A DNA stretch of 64,000 nucleotides from Branchiostoma belcheri (lineage: Eukaryota > Chordata > Leptocardii > Amphioxiformes > Branchiostomatidae): assembly GCF_001625305.1 (NCBI RefSeq), contig NW_017804242.1:248001-312000 (forward strand), read 5' to 3'. The notes under the pieces were generated by a model that worked only from the letters and a program-made list of their open reading frames with translations, was not told the DNA's origin and did no database searches. Of this stretch, positions 10,650 through 21,357 are shown one piece after another. How positions within the stretch are numbered: the first letter of the stretch is position 1; each line of letters begins with the position of its first letter. The position numbers and the translations under genes were made by a program.

Positions 10650-12440
10650 CATCAACGTAGTAAGTCAAGGTACATTCTACTTGCAACCTCCAATGTCCCC
10701 CATACGTACATAATCCTCAAAAGAGCGGGCAATAAATTGTTGCATATTTTCGAAATCCAATGTCCCTCATGTGCGTAAGAAGAGTAAGCTGAAATATTGG
10801 CAGTTGAATCGTTTTGTTTTACCGGAATCAAGGAAGAATAGTAAATATCACCAATGAAGATATGAATAAAGCCAAACCAAATCAAATATTTGTAAATCTT
10901 CGACCTCAAATGTCCCCCATGTGTACACGATCCTCAAAAGAGTTAGCCGAAACATTGGCGGCAAATTTACGACACCCCCCCATGTGTAGCCTCCGGCACC
11001 ACTGCGGCTCCCCCGTCGGAAGCATTGGAGGCTCGGCACAGGTGCAGGCAACAGGACCGGAGTCAGTCACAGCCAGATCCGGCACCATCCGCAGCAGACC
11101 TACAGGACCGCCACGTTCCGTGTCACCCTGCAGACAACAGGCGGATGGGTACAACCAGAGACACCAGGGAACCGTAGTCTGTGAGAGAAACACACACGGG
11201 AGAGAAGAAACAGCACGAAGGTAAGGAATCTTCAGATTTTCTTCTTGGTATGTTGAGGAGATTCTGAGGAGATTCTCTTTCTGGTATAGCGCAGACGTGC
11301 GCAATGGTATCGGTGAAATGTCATCTTCCATTCTTTCGTAATTGTCGCTAAATTCTGTACATTTCTACAAATAATCAGGTGAAAATCCACCATTGTCTTA
11401 CTTACAGCAAACACTATTGGACCAGTACGAAGAATACTATTACATCAGATTGGAATCCTCAGGTGCAAATTTGCGCAATGGTATCGGTATACCTTCAGAA
11501 CGGGGGCTTCCATTTTGCGTATCCTGCATTCTGTGTATTTCCAAAGCATGGCTCCTTAGACAATAGCGAAATAAGCAGGTAAAACTACATCCTTATCTTA
11601 AGCATACTACGAAGCCTATATTATAATGCTAATGTTACTTCAGATTGAAATCCTCAGGTACAAATGTGCGCAGTGGTATCGGTAAATCGTCATAACGGAA
11701 GTCTTCCATTCTTTCTTAATCGTCGCTAATTCTGTACATTTTTACAGATCTTAGACCAAATAATCAAGTAAAAATCCATCCTTGTCTTACATTCAACAAA
11801 CCCTATTGGACCATCAGGTTGAAGTCTTAAGGTGTAAATTTGCGCAGTGGTATCGGTAAAACGTAAGAACGGACGTATTCCATTTTTCTATTGCCAAAAT
11901 TCTGTATATTTCTAAAGCATGTATATTTCTAAAGCACTCTTTACAATAAAGGTTCAGTCTATGTGTAAGTTCAAACCCTTTCTTATCTTACATACAACAA
12001 CCCCTATTGAACCAGTAGACTACTATTACATCAGATTATAATCCTCAGGTGCAAATTTGCGCAGTGGTATTGGTAAAATGTCAGATTGGAAGTCTTGCTG
12101 ACAGCTTCCATATTTTCGTTGGCTAAATCCTGTGCATTTCTACAGACCTTAAGATCAAATAGACGGGTGAAAATCCATCCCTATTTTATATACACTATAA
12201 TCCCCAATGGCACAGCGTAATTTCATTCCTTCAGATAGTGGATGTGCGCAGTGGTATCGGGTAAACGTCAAACCGGAAGTCTTACTGACAGCTTCCATTC
12301 TTTCGTAGATTAAATCCCTTCAGCTCCTACAGCCATGAAACAGATCTTAAGGTCATATACGCAGGTTGCCACAATTCCCATTTTGCATACAACAAACCCT
12401 AATGGCACAGTGGAACGCTATATTTCTTCAGACTGAACAG
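10650..12440. repeat. Two adjoining tandem arrays: CAATGTCCCCCAT units and 170-215-bp GGTATCGGTA units
   Basis: Between about 10680 and 10970, AACCTCCAATGTCCCCCATA-like blocks followed by ATCCTCAAAAGAG occur three times. From about 11270 to 12430 at least six larger units share GCGCAGTGGTATCGGTAAA (about 11302, 11476, 11671, 11846, 12061, 12249), TTCCATTCTTTCG, TTCTGTACATTTCTACAG and AAAATCCATCCTTGTCTTAC. Substitutions are frequent, so the array is old. The two arrays are separated by a GC-richer block (10970-11225). Confidence 0.75.
10970..11219 (+). other. Possible exon, ends at a GTAAGG donor
   Basis: This GC-richer block stands out from the repeats on both sides and ends in CACGAAG|GTAAGG, a good donor-like sequence at 11219/11220. 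Two frames are open over most of it but neither gives a recognised protein; one is Arg/Gln/Pro-rich. It may be a non-coding or first exon, or only the spacer between two arrays. Confidence 0.2.
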
Positions 12441-14090
12441 TTGTTCAATGATACCAGTGATATTCCGTTCTAGTTTTGAAGGGACGTAAGTGGTGATAGA
12501 TATGTGAAATACGGGTAGGGTCTTGACAATGGTGCACTGGGGGCTGTGCATTTTCTTAAGGCGCGTTCACAAGATGGTGCAAGGCCTGTTTGGTTTGAGT
12601 AAGATGCAGAGAAGGTCATCACAATCTTCCAGAGCAATGGAGTAGAAATATTGCGTCAGAATCCTGTGTCTATCATGATGTCAGAAGATGGAAGATGCCA
12701 CCAACCAATTGTGCGGTCTTTCTGATAACATCAACTTCATAAGCAAAGCCAGGCGCATTTAGCGTATCGATTGCATAAATGATAAGATATTGGTATAAAC
12801 ATCGCAGTAAAAATACTGACACTGCCATCTATACTTGCAGATATCACCAGTTGAAACAAAATAGCGGTAACGCCCACCTTTCCAATAGAGGCTGCAACAA
12901 CTGAGCGACCAAAAATGTGAAAGATCACTCGACGAATTTCCTACCAAAGAACAAATATTCTCACGTCTTGTGTGTTTTGCTGTCTTTCTGTATTATACTT
13001 TAACATCGTGCATCATATTCCAAATATAAAATCATGGGTCAACCGTACGCTCGCAGTGATTACCGTGAAAATGGGGTCCATACAAATATCATGGTAATAT
13101 TGTAGTTTTCTTATAGATTCTTCAAAGGCAAACTGACGTTGTGGTTACGGTATATGGCTGTGCATTCGTATTAAACATCTTGACCAACGATCCTCATAGG
13201 TAACATGTATTTACTGTCACATATTGTTTCGGTTATAACCCAATGCGTTGTAAACGTCGTTGAAAGGAGGCGTTAGCAAACGCTGTTTATTCACCACGAC
13301 ACCCAGAGCAGACAGCTATAAACCTCACCGGCAGAACGACCTGAAATCTGGTTTCCCTCTTGTCTGGGGGGACCACCACAAGGAGAATATTGAACCTGTC
13401 ACGCCACCATTTTCTGACTCGAAGCTACCACGGCCGTGACTGCTACATTTTCTGCCCAGGGCGCGCGTGTGGTGTATATATCGGACTGGCAAGCGGATAT
13501 GAAGATGTACGGCGCAGGTTATCAACAGGCACACCCACTCCGCAACCTGCTTATCCTTGTACCATGCTGAACGCTTCTGCTAGATATTGAATGACTGAAG
13601 ACCTATATGTAGGCTGTATTGTACATTTTTGCCCCATGGGGCTAAGCATAGGTCACAAGTTTGCAAACATGCACATACACAAACAGACATCTGATATACA
13701 CTAGTGCATTCGGCTTCTTCTCGCTTATTGCTTGGTAATTGTATAAGTGTAAGAAGATGTAACAAGATACGGTGCGAGGAATGTGCATCAGGACTAATCA
13801 ATATTCATTACTGCATGTAGATGGGAATATCAGGTATATCACAGTGAACCAAGCCAAAGGTTTCCAAAATCAATGTTCCCACATATTTTGTATGGCGAGG
13901 GCGTCCTTGCTGTAGCGCAGGGGGAACGTATTGCGTTTGTCCCTTGATCGATGTGGGGTATGATATGCAGATGAATAATGTCCGCATCGATTATTCAGGA
14001 TAAAGTAGGATTGCTTGGATTAAAGTAAAAACGTCTTCTTTTCCAGAACATATCATGTTTAGTCACCTACAATGCTGTTTTTTTCCGTCG
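12441..14090. other. Intergenic, no gene seen
   Basis: No exon or RNA gene is recognised. A 76-codon ORF at 13360-13590 (+) lacks family motifs and has no supporting splice structure. Confidence 0.45.
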
Positions 14091-14098
14091 TGGAATCG

Positions 14099-14191
14099 CC
14101 GTACTTCGTAGGTTTCAGAAGAGATAGTTAAGAAAAAGAGTTTGATTTTTCAACTATTGCAGCTGTTTCTTCTGAAATCTACGACGTACGG
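14099..14191. mobile_element. Short MITE-like inverted repeat
   Basis: CCGTACTTCGTAGGTTTCAG is matched about 50 bp later by its near reverse complement, CTGAAATCTACGACGTACGG. The arm resembles those of the elements at 15790 and 16278 (GTCGTAGATTTGAAAAGAAAC), so it is a small member of the same family. Confidence 0.6.
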
Positions 14192-14296
14192 TACCGTCTT
14201 CGAGGAAGAAAACATTCATCATAGGTACATTGTAAGATCATGTATGTGTTCGGGGCTTGTTTACGATACCCTGTGTTACGCCCCCTCCCCTTAAAC

Positions 14297-14465
14297 ACAC
14301 AACACACACACAACACACACACACAACACACGTGCGCGCGTGCGGATACGCACACACACACTCACACACACACACAACGCACACACGCGCGCGCGGACAC
14401 GCACACACACTCACACGCACACAACGCGCGCGCGCACACACACACACACACATACATGCACACAA

Positions 14466-14498
<33 letters not shown>

Positions 14499-14612
14499 CA
14501 CACACACATACACACGCGCGCACGCACGCATACGCACACACAAAGCACACATACACACACAAAGCACATACGCACACACACATACACGCACACACGTATG
14601 CACACACAGACT
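14297..14612. repeat. Alternating purine-pyrimidine microsatellite (CA/CG-rich), about 315 bp
   Basis: A long run of CA dinucleotides is broken by CGCG, GCGC and TACG steps. It is almost wholly alternating purine-pyrimidine, the composition that favours Z-DNA. ORFs of His/Thr or Cys/Val repeats on both strands arise from this repeat and are not genes. Confidence 0.95.
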
Positions 14613-15560
14613 TGGAATCAATGCTTACATTTGGTTATTCTAACCAGATTCTGTTCATCAACAGCCCTTGAGTTTCGCTCGATCGAAATATTCAGCACCA
14701 TTGCCAGCAAACCTTCATTCCTCTCAATTTTTATCTGCTTGAAGAGTGAAACATCGTCAATGCCGGTACGCCTGATGGATTGGAAGTCCTGGCGACGAAA
14801 GGTCTTCTTGCCATAACACTTCCAGCAGAGATTGATCTCCTCCCAAACTGCAACTTTTCCACGGCGCGATCGCTAAATTGTTGAAATAAATTCAAGGCAG
14901 GAGGCATTCTCAAAGTGCATCACAGTAATAAAAATCTCTCTCCGTGGCAGACGGATGTAGGAGCTCTAAACCTAGAACACATTTGTCAACATGTAGCCTT
15001 GCCTGTTTTGATTCCGAATCGTGTGTGAGGTTCCAATCGACGTGATTGCGCCGTGGAAATTTTAGTGTCCTCACATTCCCCCGGGAAGTTGCCGCTGAAA
15101 TGCCGTAAGCCACAGCTTCTCCCGCTGATTAAGCTGCGCGGCAATCTCGGGGATTGTGACGAAAGTTCACTGCACCGGACGTAAAACAAAAATGACGTTT
15201 AATCTTGCCTTTCCCCCCAAAGGAGAGACATGGCATTGCGTTTTCCCAGCACTGGCTTGTCTACATGAAGGCCTCAAGCACCCCCCCCCCCCCACACACA
15301 CAAACAGACACTGGTCAGGCTCCTCGAAGCTTCATGACAAACACTAAGTCAGGAGAATTGTTAACATCTTAATCCAGTTGATTATGCATACCGTTATATG
15401 CTTTCATAGACCATCTATTGTCAGATGTCGAGAATTTTCTGTCACCAAAATGTTGAAGTCCGTGACAGACAATCCTGAGCTCCTATTGCACTGATTTTTA
15501 TAGTAACTGTGATAAACTTCCTTCTATTGGTAGTTCTGGGAATGGAAATGTGTTTTTTAT
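14613..15560. other. Intergenic, no gene seen; poly-C tract
   Basis: No exon is recognised. A run of about 14 Cs followed by CA repeats lies near 15281-15301. Confidence 0.45.
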
Positions 15561-15576
15561 TTATTTCTCGAATTAG

Positions 15577-15812
15577 AGGTGTATGACCGCAAGCTCTCGG
15601 GGAGGATGCTCGATCAGTCCCTGACAGTGAGAGATTGTGTAACACAGGCTAACCCAGCACGTAAAGGAACTGCGCGCCCCAACATTTTACACACGCCCCA
15701 GGCTGACAACAATGGTGACTGGGGAATGTATGATGGAGTCCCGGGGTCAGATACATACATCGTGCGGCGCACCTACGATGGAGAGACTTTTCTCTGCCGT
15801 GCTTCGTCGTAG
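15577..15812 (+). other. Candidate exon (unrecognised 78-codon open frame)
   Basis: The frame follows a plausible acceptor (TTTTTTATTTATTTCTCGAATTAG) and stays open in a GC-richer stretch reading VYDRKLSGRMLDQ then NNGDWGMYDGVPGSDTYIV, which looks more protein-like than its surroundings. The final codons and the TAG lie inside the arm of the MITE that starts near 15790, so any real exon would be cut short or would use a donor not seen here. No family is recognised. It could equally be a transposon or gene relic. Confidence 0.22.
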
Positions 15813-16228
15813 ATTTGAAAAGAAACGGGTGCAGTTGTTTAGAGGGGAAAGGTAGTCCCATACAGGTGGGTTCGTGTGGCTTAACGGCATTGTATTTGGC
15901 CCAGAATCCATGATGTTCGAACTTCGAATCCTGTCACGTCACAGATATTGTGACTCACAGATATAATGACTTCCCTTACTTCGCCCAGGTGTAAAATGTG
16001 TACCTGATTTCGGTTGGGGAGGTAAAAGGCGGTTGAATGAGAGGGATGGGCTCCACCTGCCAATACCGTGCCCTAGACAGAGAACAACCAAAGCCCCTAC
16101 GGCTTCAGCAAAAATGGTTATGGGACTAACTTTAACTTTACCCACCTAGGCCCGTACCCTTTTTGAGGCCACAGAGGCAGTTACATCCGTTTCTTCTCAA
16201 ACCTATAACGTACGGCATGGTGGTACCG
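15790..16228. mobile_element. MITE with GTCGTAGATTTGAAAAGAAAC-type inverted ends
   Basis: The left arm TGCCGTGCTTCGTCGTAGAT continuing TTGAAAAGAAACGG is answered at the right by CCGTTTCTTCTCAAACCTAT then AACGTACGGCA in inverse order. A second, shorter copy follows at 16278. Interior is non-coding. Confidence 0.65.
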
Positions 16229-16277
16229 AAAAAGAAAATTGGTGGTGCATGTTAGTATAGTTACGAGAGAGCATTCT

Positions 16278-16400
16278 GTGTCGTGCTTGGTAGATTTGAA
16301 AAGAAACGGGTGCAGCATCAATTTAAAAGGGGATGGTAGTCCGATAGTGGGTTCTTAAAGATTTCACACCAGTTTCTTCTCAAACCTACGACGTGGCACG
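16278..16400. mobile_element. Second, shorter copy of the same MITE family
   Basis: The left arm GTCGTGCTTGGTAGATTTGA with AAAGAAACGGGTGCAGC is matched by the inverse CAGTTTCTTCTCAAACCTAC then GACGTGGCACG. The left-side blocks AAACGGGTGCAG, GGTAGTCC and GTGGGTTC follow those of the previous copy, so the two are related. Confidence 0.65.
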
Positions 16401-16827
16401 AAAAAAAGCTGCTAGTACGTGCATGATGCGATGTATGTGGCCGGGGCTCGGGTCTTTTGTAATGTGCTTCACCCCGCTGTACGCTGACGCCAGCCCGGCA
16501 TTGTTTCTACAGTAGTTAAATGTGATCTCCCGGAACCTTTACCCCAGCACTGTCGGACCGTGTCCAAGTTTCCTGGGCCTTAATGATGCTTACGGGTTAC
16601 TAAAACTGCCATTGCTTTCTCCGCCGTGTTGTTCCCTCCCCTCCTATTGTAATCCCTAATGGCACTTTTCTCCGTCCGAAATGTGCGGGTGAAATACACT
16701 AAACCTAATTGACTCTGACCCAATACACTAACTCTGATTCCCCGAGGGAACGCTTCTGGACGAGGCGAAGTTGTTGACAAGCCAAGTAAAGATTTCCCGA
16801 GACTTTACAACTGGACTGGAGGGAAGT

Positions 16828-17208
16828 ATGCTCCAAGCAGATCTTTTGGTAGCCGCCGTAGCAGGCTTATTGAACTGGGGGTTTGGTGGTCTTCGGCTGT
16901 TTTCTGATTAGCAAAAAGCGGGGGTAATTCAACCAGGCCGGCTATGTTGTCAAAATGCAATCAGAAAATAGCACATAATTATAAAAGCTCCCAAAGACCC
17001 TGAAGACCCCCAAAACCCTCAGTTTTTGACATGCTATGGGGGCTAATATTTTGGTGGCTGCCAGGCAGTATCCGTTTGCCAGACAATTACCATCAGTCAT
17101 TTGACTGGCACAAAAAAGAAACTAAATCGCTACAAAAATCAAATCCCGATAAAAAGGCCTAAAACAAGCCAAAGATAGGCCAAAGCCCAAGCCTCTGCTT
17201 GGAGAGTA
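16828..17208. mobile_element. MITE with CTCCAAGCAGA / TCTGCTTGGAG ends
   Basis: Short inverted ends TGCTCCAAGCAGATC and GCCTCTGCTTGGAGAGTA enclose about 380 bp of non-coding DNA. A shorter relative lies at 19499-19629. Target duplication is not clear. Confidence 0.5.
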
Positions 17209-18235
17209 GGATACAAATGATGCTGCGCCGTATGTTGATGGGAGTAGACATCCGGGTAATCAGATGAACAAGAAAACATTTACTCAACTGAGGAAACTGG
17301 GTCACTGGCGAAATGTAGTGGATGTTACTTGAAACGTCTGAAGGGTTTCAAAACCTCTATCCAGTTCCTTCTTTCCTTTGTACGATGCTGTGTGTTCTCT
17401 CTAGCTCAGTGTAGCTGTTCAAACAACCTCTGGCTACAGACACTCGTTCCTCATTTCGTTCCACTGTGTCTTCTTTACGCCATGTAGCCCTGTATGTCTC
17501 GGAGTTGTTGTTGTTGTTTTTTTGCAGATTTTAGATTTCCTATTCCTTTGTTTTTGATGCCTGTTATAGTAAATGTAGTTGTCATATGCCAATGATGCAT
17601 TGTTTAACCTTACCTTTTGTCAACCACACTACGCCAAAGACGCAGCGCGTTCTGGGATCCTTTAGAAGATAGGTTGAGAGTTTTTAAAGAGTACTGATGA
17701 TTTCTTTGTGCTCGCAACTAATGGGCACTTTATCTTAAACTGTGAAGTAGCATGCAATGTCTTCATGTACTTCTAAGATCATTATCTATTAGAAGATAAC
17801 ACCCTTCCCCCAACTGTAGTGCTCCTTTAACCAACCGAGGAAAACCCGAGCAGCCGTTTCATGACCAAAATCAAAACCTCCGACCTTTTTTACTCTATCA
17901 ACCTGGCGTCTGTTTAACGGCGACTTTTAACATCACATCGATCGATGGTAATAAATAGCGTCCTACTTTGAACGGCGTCCTAATATTGAATTGCCCTTCA
18001 TAATAGGGTTATTGCCTCTTCTTTACGAGCCGTGTGTTTCTAATGTACCAGCCTTATGTCGATGAAGGTTAGACATCCAGGTAATGAGATACACTGTAAG
18101 AAAACTGTTACTCAAGCAACTGGATGGATTTTGAAAACTGTCAGACGTTTCAAATAGCATCAACTGCTTTTCGTCAGTGACTAACGGAATCAGGTATCTA
18201 TCATAAACTAGTGCCAGACTCGTGGACTTGTATGT
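17209..18235. other. Intergenic with old retroposon modules; no gene seen
   Basis: Two related blocks (17240-17360 and 18070-18180), each with AGACATCC(A/G)GGTAAT, ACTCAA and (G)ACGTTTCAAA motifs, look like pieces of one dispersed repeat. No exon is recognised. Confidence 0.4.
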
Positions 18236-18241
18236 AACAGT

Positions 18242-18314
18242 TATGTATGTATGTATGTATGTATGTATGTATGTATGTATGTATGTATGTATGTATGTAT
18301 GTATGTATGTATGG
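18242..18314. repeat. (GTAT)n microsatellite, about 18 units
   Basis: Near-perfect tandem TATG/GTAT units without interruption. Ile-His-Thr-Tyr or Tyr-Val-Cys-Met repeat ORFs here are artefacts. Confidence 0.97.
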
Positions 18315-18319
18315 AGCCC

Positions 18320-20840
18320 CGGTAATAGACACAGCAATCAACTCATAGTCGGTGCAATATGTACAGGCCAGGCTGGCATAAACAGTTTGTGGGCCCCAGT
18401 GCACCATGTGTGTAATGTCAGCACTCATAAAATAATGCCGCCGGGCACCCTGAGACAACCACATAAAGCACCAAAACAATAACAGTGTTATATTTTATCT
18501 ATTTATTTATTCTTTATTGCAGGCACCAAAGGCCCATATTCTTGCCTAACATTGAAACAGAGAGGCATATATACAGAGATAAATGGGTAAAACAACAGTG
18601 AGATACGTTATGGCGATAAATATGATATAATAATGATGATAGAGGCCTTCGCAGGAATGGTTTGAACGCCTGGATATTTTTAGTGTGCAGACCTCGGGGG
18701 TTACTGATGATGCATCAGTAGATCTCTTTTAATCCACCGTTCTCAGGGTACCCGGTGGAACGATCATACTGTGAATAATTTCATCAGGTTTGTGAATGAT
18801 TGAAGAGCAACGTTATTTATTTACTGTAAATTCGTCTTCCATTGCCTAAAAAAAGAAGTCAAACCCAGTAAAACTAGTATCATGTATGTTGTAGAATATA
18901 GTATAATGCTAGACGTACATTGTAGATATAGTCTCACATACCACTGTATTTTCTTTCCTATGTTTTTTGTAACTGCAATTAGCCATCAGGCATGTATTTG
19001 CAATAAACTTTTCACGTTAAAATCAAAGACAAGTACGATGGCAGCCTAGAGGCTGAATTGGCAGACTTATGTACAAATTGACAAGCTATAACATATTGAT
19101 TCGCTTACAATATCTGTCTGATGTTACTGGCTTACTGTACACTGAGGTTAGGACTGATCATACTCATCGTTGACTTCACGTAGTGCAAACAGTACCAGCA
19201 GCCCGTACAAAAAGACTGAAAAACTCTTTCTAACACATGGCAATATGCCTGTACAACAAGTGTTTGCAGTAAGACTCTCGGGACTCTCTTTACTTTAGTG
19301 CCCATGTGTGGCTTTGTAATGTGTTTGTTTGTGTGTCTGTATACGTATTGTAATGTTAATTTGTATTTGTATTTACTACACAATTGTAAAAAAATCAGTG
19401 TTAGTCAGCTTGTTGGTGCACTGGCTGCAAGGCTGATTTTTATGACTAACACTTGAAACTTGAAATTGAGGATCAGGTGTCACCAACATCTACCTGACAC
19501 TCTCCAAGCAGATGTTTGACGTGTTGCTCGTTGGGTAGGCCAGGGTAGCCAAAGAAAACTGGTGAAATGGCCTAAAAAATTTAAAAGAAACAAACGTCAA
19601 AACAGGCCTAACCTCTACTTGGAGAGTACTGTCTGAATCTGAATTAAGGTAATAGTAATATTTTAACCCAGCACGTTATATTTTATCTCATATGTGGTGC
19701 TTTTAAAAGGATTTTTTGCACTGGTAGTCGCAGTAAACCTATATAAAAGATCAGTGCAATTCAGTGAGTCTGCCAAGGGCTACTGCGATGCTGTAACTTG
19801 GAAAGTTTCAATAAATAAACCAGTCATAAAATCTGTAAACTGCACAGCGAGTGTGAGATAGTGAATCAGTGACAGTGAAGAAGCGAGTCTTCCGGCAACA
19901 CTGTAAATGATAACCTGCCGAGGCGACAATCTTATCTCAAACCTCAGAAAGAGGTGCCAGTAGAATGAGTAGATAGACTTACCGAACTGTCGGTTCCGGA
20001 TCTAAATGCTTAAAGGGCCGATAAAACTTGATAGCCTCAAACACGATGTATAATGGATGGGCAGGGCTTAGTGTTGGCATAACTGGAACAGGCATCAGTC
20101 AACAACTGCCCATGCAATCTTCACAGTCCGGACGGAACTGCCTAATTCTCAGATGTGTTGTTCTCTTGCATAGAATCACTTACTGATCCATGAAAGATAC
20201 ATTTACAGTAAACAGGACCTACATACTAGAGTAATAGAATGCACAGGAGACATTGCACTGGTAGGTTACATGTCTGTAAATATCATTGGTTTATTTCAAA
20301 ACACAAATCAGAATTATGTTCAAATACAGCGCCATCACTTGCTAAGGCTGAATTGTGTGATTTAAAGCGTTAGACAGTGAAGTAAAATCATGGTCGTCAT
20401 TCCGTGTATTAAAAACAGTCATAAATCATACCATTAAAATCATACATACAGACTATACAAGGTACGGTAATGTACTTCTGTTGTGCCGTTCTGTGCGCTC
20501 TTGCAATTGGTCAAGTTTTATTTGTTGTCTCGTCATCCTCCCACAGACAATCCCCAAATATACCATCCCTTTTCCGTAAAGCGCCTAGAGGTAATAAAAT
20601 CGATACAGGACATGACAAGTAGATTGAAAGTTTCTGTACTCGTCTTGGGTGAGATTATGTTGGTTTTACAACTGATTGCATTCATTTAGCTTCTGTCTCC
20701 CTTTAATATGGGTGAAGCATGTAAATAAGAATGTGTAATTAATCATCTTCTACATTATCTCCCCCTGCAACAAGGTTTCCAATGTAAAAACATGTATGCC
20801 ACTACGTACATGTATGGTAATCTCCTATATCTGGCTTGAC
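18320..20840. other. Intergenic with LINE tails and a hairpin; no gene seen
   Basis: TTGCAATAAACTTTTCACG near 18999-19017 and TTTCAATAAATAAACCAG near 19807 look like retroposon 3' ends. AGTGTTAGTCA (about 19399) and TGACTAACACT (about 19442) can pair as a stem. The small MITE at 19499-19629 is listed separately. No protein-coding exon is recognised. Confidence 0.45.
19499..19629. mobile_element. 131-bp MITE related to 16828-17208
   Basis: The ends ACTCTCCAAGCAGATG and CTCTACTTGGAGAGT are inverted repeats of the CTCCAAGCAG family. It is short and non-coding. Confidence 0.6.
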
Positions 20841-20844
20841 CCAT

Positions 20845-21010
20845 ACTCAGGTACGGTTCTGGATAGTCCAGGCGTATCCAGAACCGCGCCTGGGGGCAAA
20901 TATAAGTTCTTGGATACGTGGAGACTATCCAGAACCGCGCCTGTTCCTAACCTTAAGGATAAACCATTCAGGCACAGAACTACATAGGCACGGTTCTGGA
21001 TATATCGATA
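20845..21010. mobile_element. Second copy of the palindromic ACGGTTCTGGATA element
   Basis: The blocks ACGGTTCTGGATAGTCCA, CGTATCCAGAACCGCGCCTG, TTCTTGGATACG, CTATCCAGAACC and GGCACGGTTCTGGATA follow those at 6050-6300 in order. Internal inverted repeats would fold the copy on itself. No tandem expansion of the 17-bp end is seen here, unlike the first copy. Confidence 0.75.
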
Positions 21011-21094
21011 CAAGAGCCACAGGAAAGGTGTGATAATAAAGACTTGTGTCTGTTTAGAGTTAAAACTTTTGGTACAACACAAAATGTTCTCTCA

Positions 21095-21200
21095 CCTAGA
21101 GCTTTCGACCAGTCACTCTGGTCTTCCTCAATAGACAGATCCAGTGAAGCTTGTCACGTGGCTTCTTTGAAGTGTGACGTCAACACTGGGTCAAAGGTAT
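21095..21200. repeat. Dispersed repeat, near-identical to 58398-58502
   Basis: About 105 bp starting AGCTTTCGACCAGTCACTCT and ending AACACTGGGTCAAAGGTA is shared in the same orientation with the copy 37 kb away, with about 10% differences. Origin is unknown; it could be a retroposon 3' fragment. Confidence 0.85.
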
Positions 21201-21357
21201 CTTGTAGACGATGTCGGCCCCCGTCGCGGTTCAATGAAGGGTGATGGGCCCTGATGTATATACATGGCCTCCTTCGCCCCTCTCAAGAAACAATCTTGTT
21301 CAGTGTCGAAAATCCTCACAGTGTCAAGTGAAACTTGTGTCTGTTGTGTTGCTGCAG

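Noticed and set aside
10814-11331. 136- and 141-codon overlapping ORFs on opposite strands
   Set aside because: Both cross tandem-repeat boundaries and neither resembles a known protein; only a possible donor site at 11219 was kept, at low confidence.
14692-14709. Another RE1 site (TTCAGCACCATTGCCAG)
   Set aside because: Only the left half-site matches; the right half is TGCCAG instead of GGACAG.
14238-14816. ORFs of His/Thr, Cys/Val or Arg/Thr repeats on both strands
   Set aside because: They arise from the CA/CG microsatellite and are open in several frames at once.
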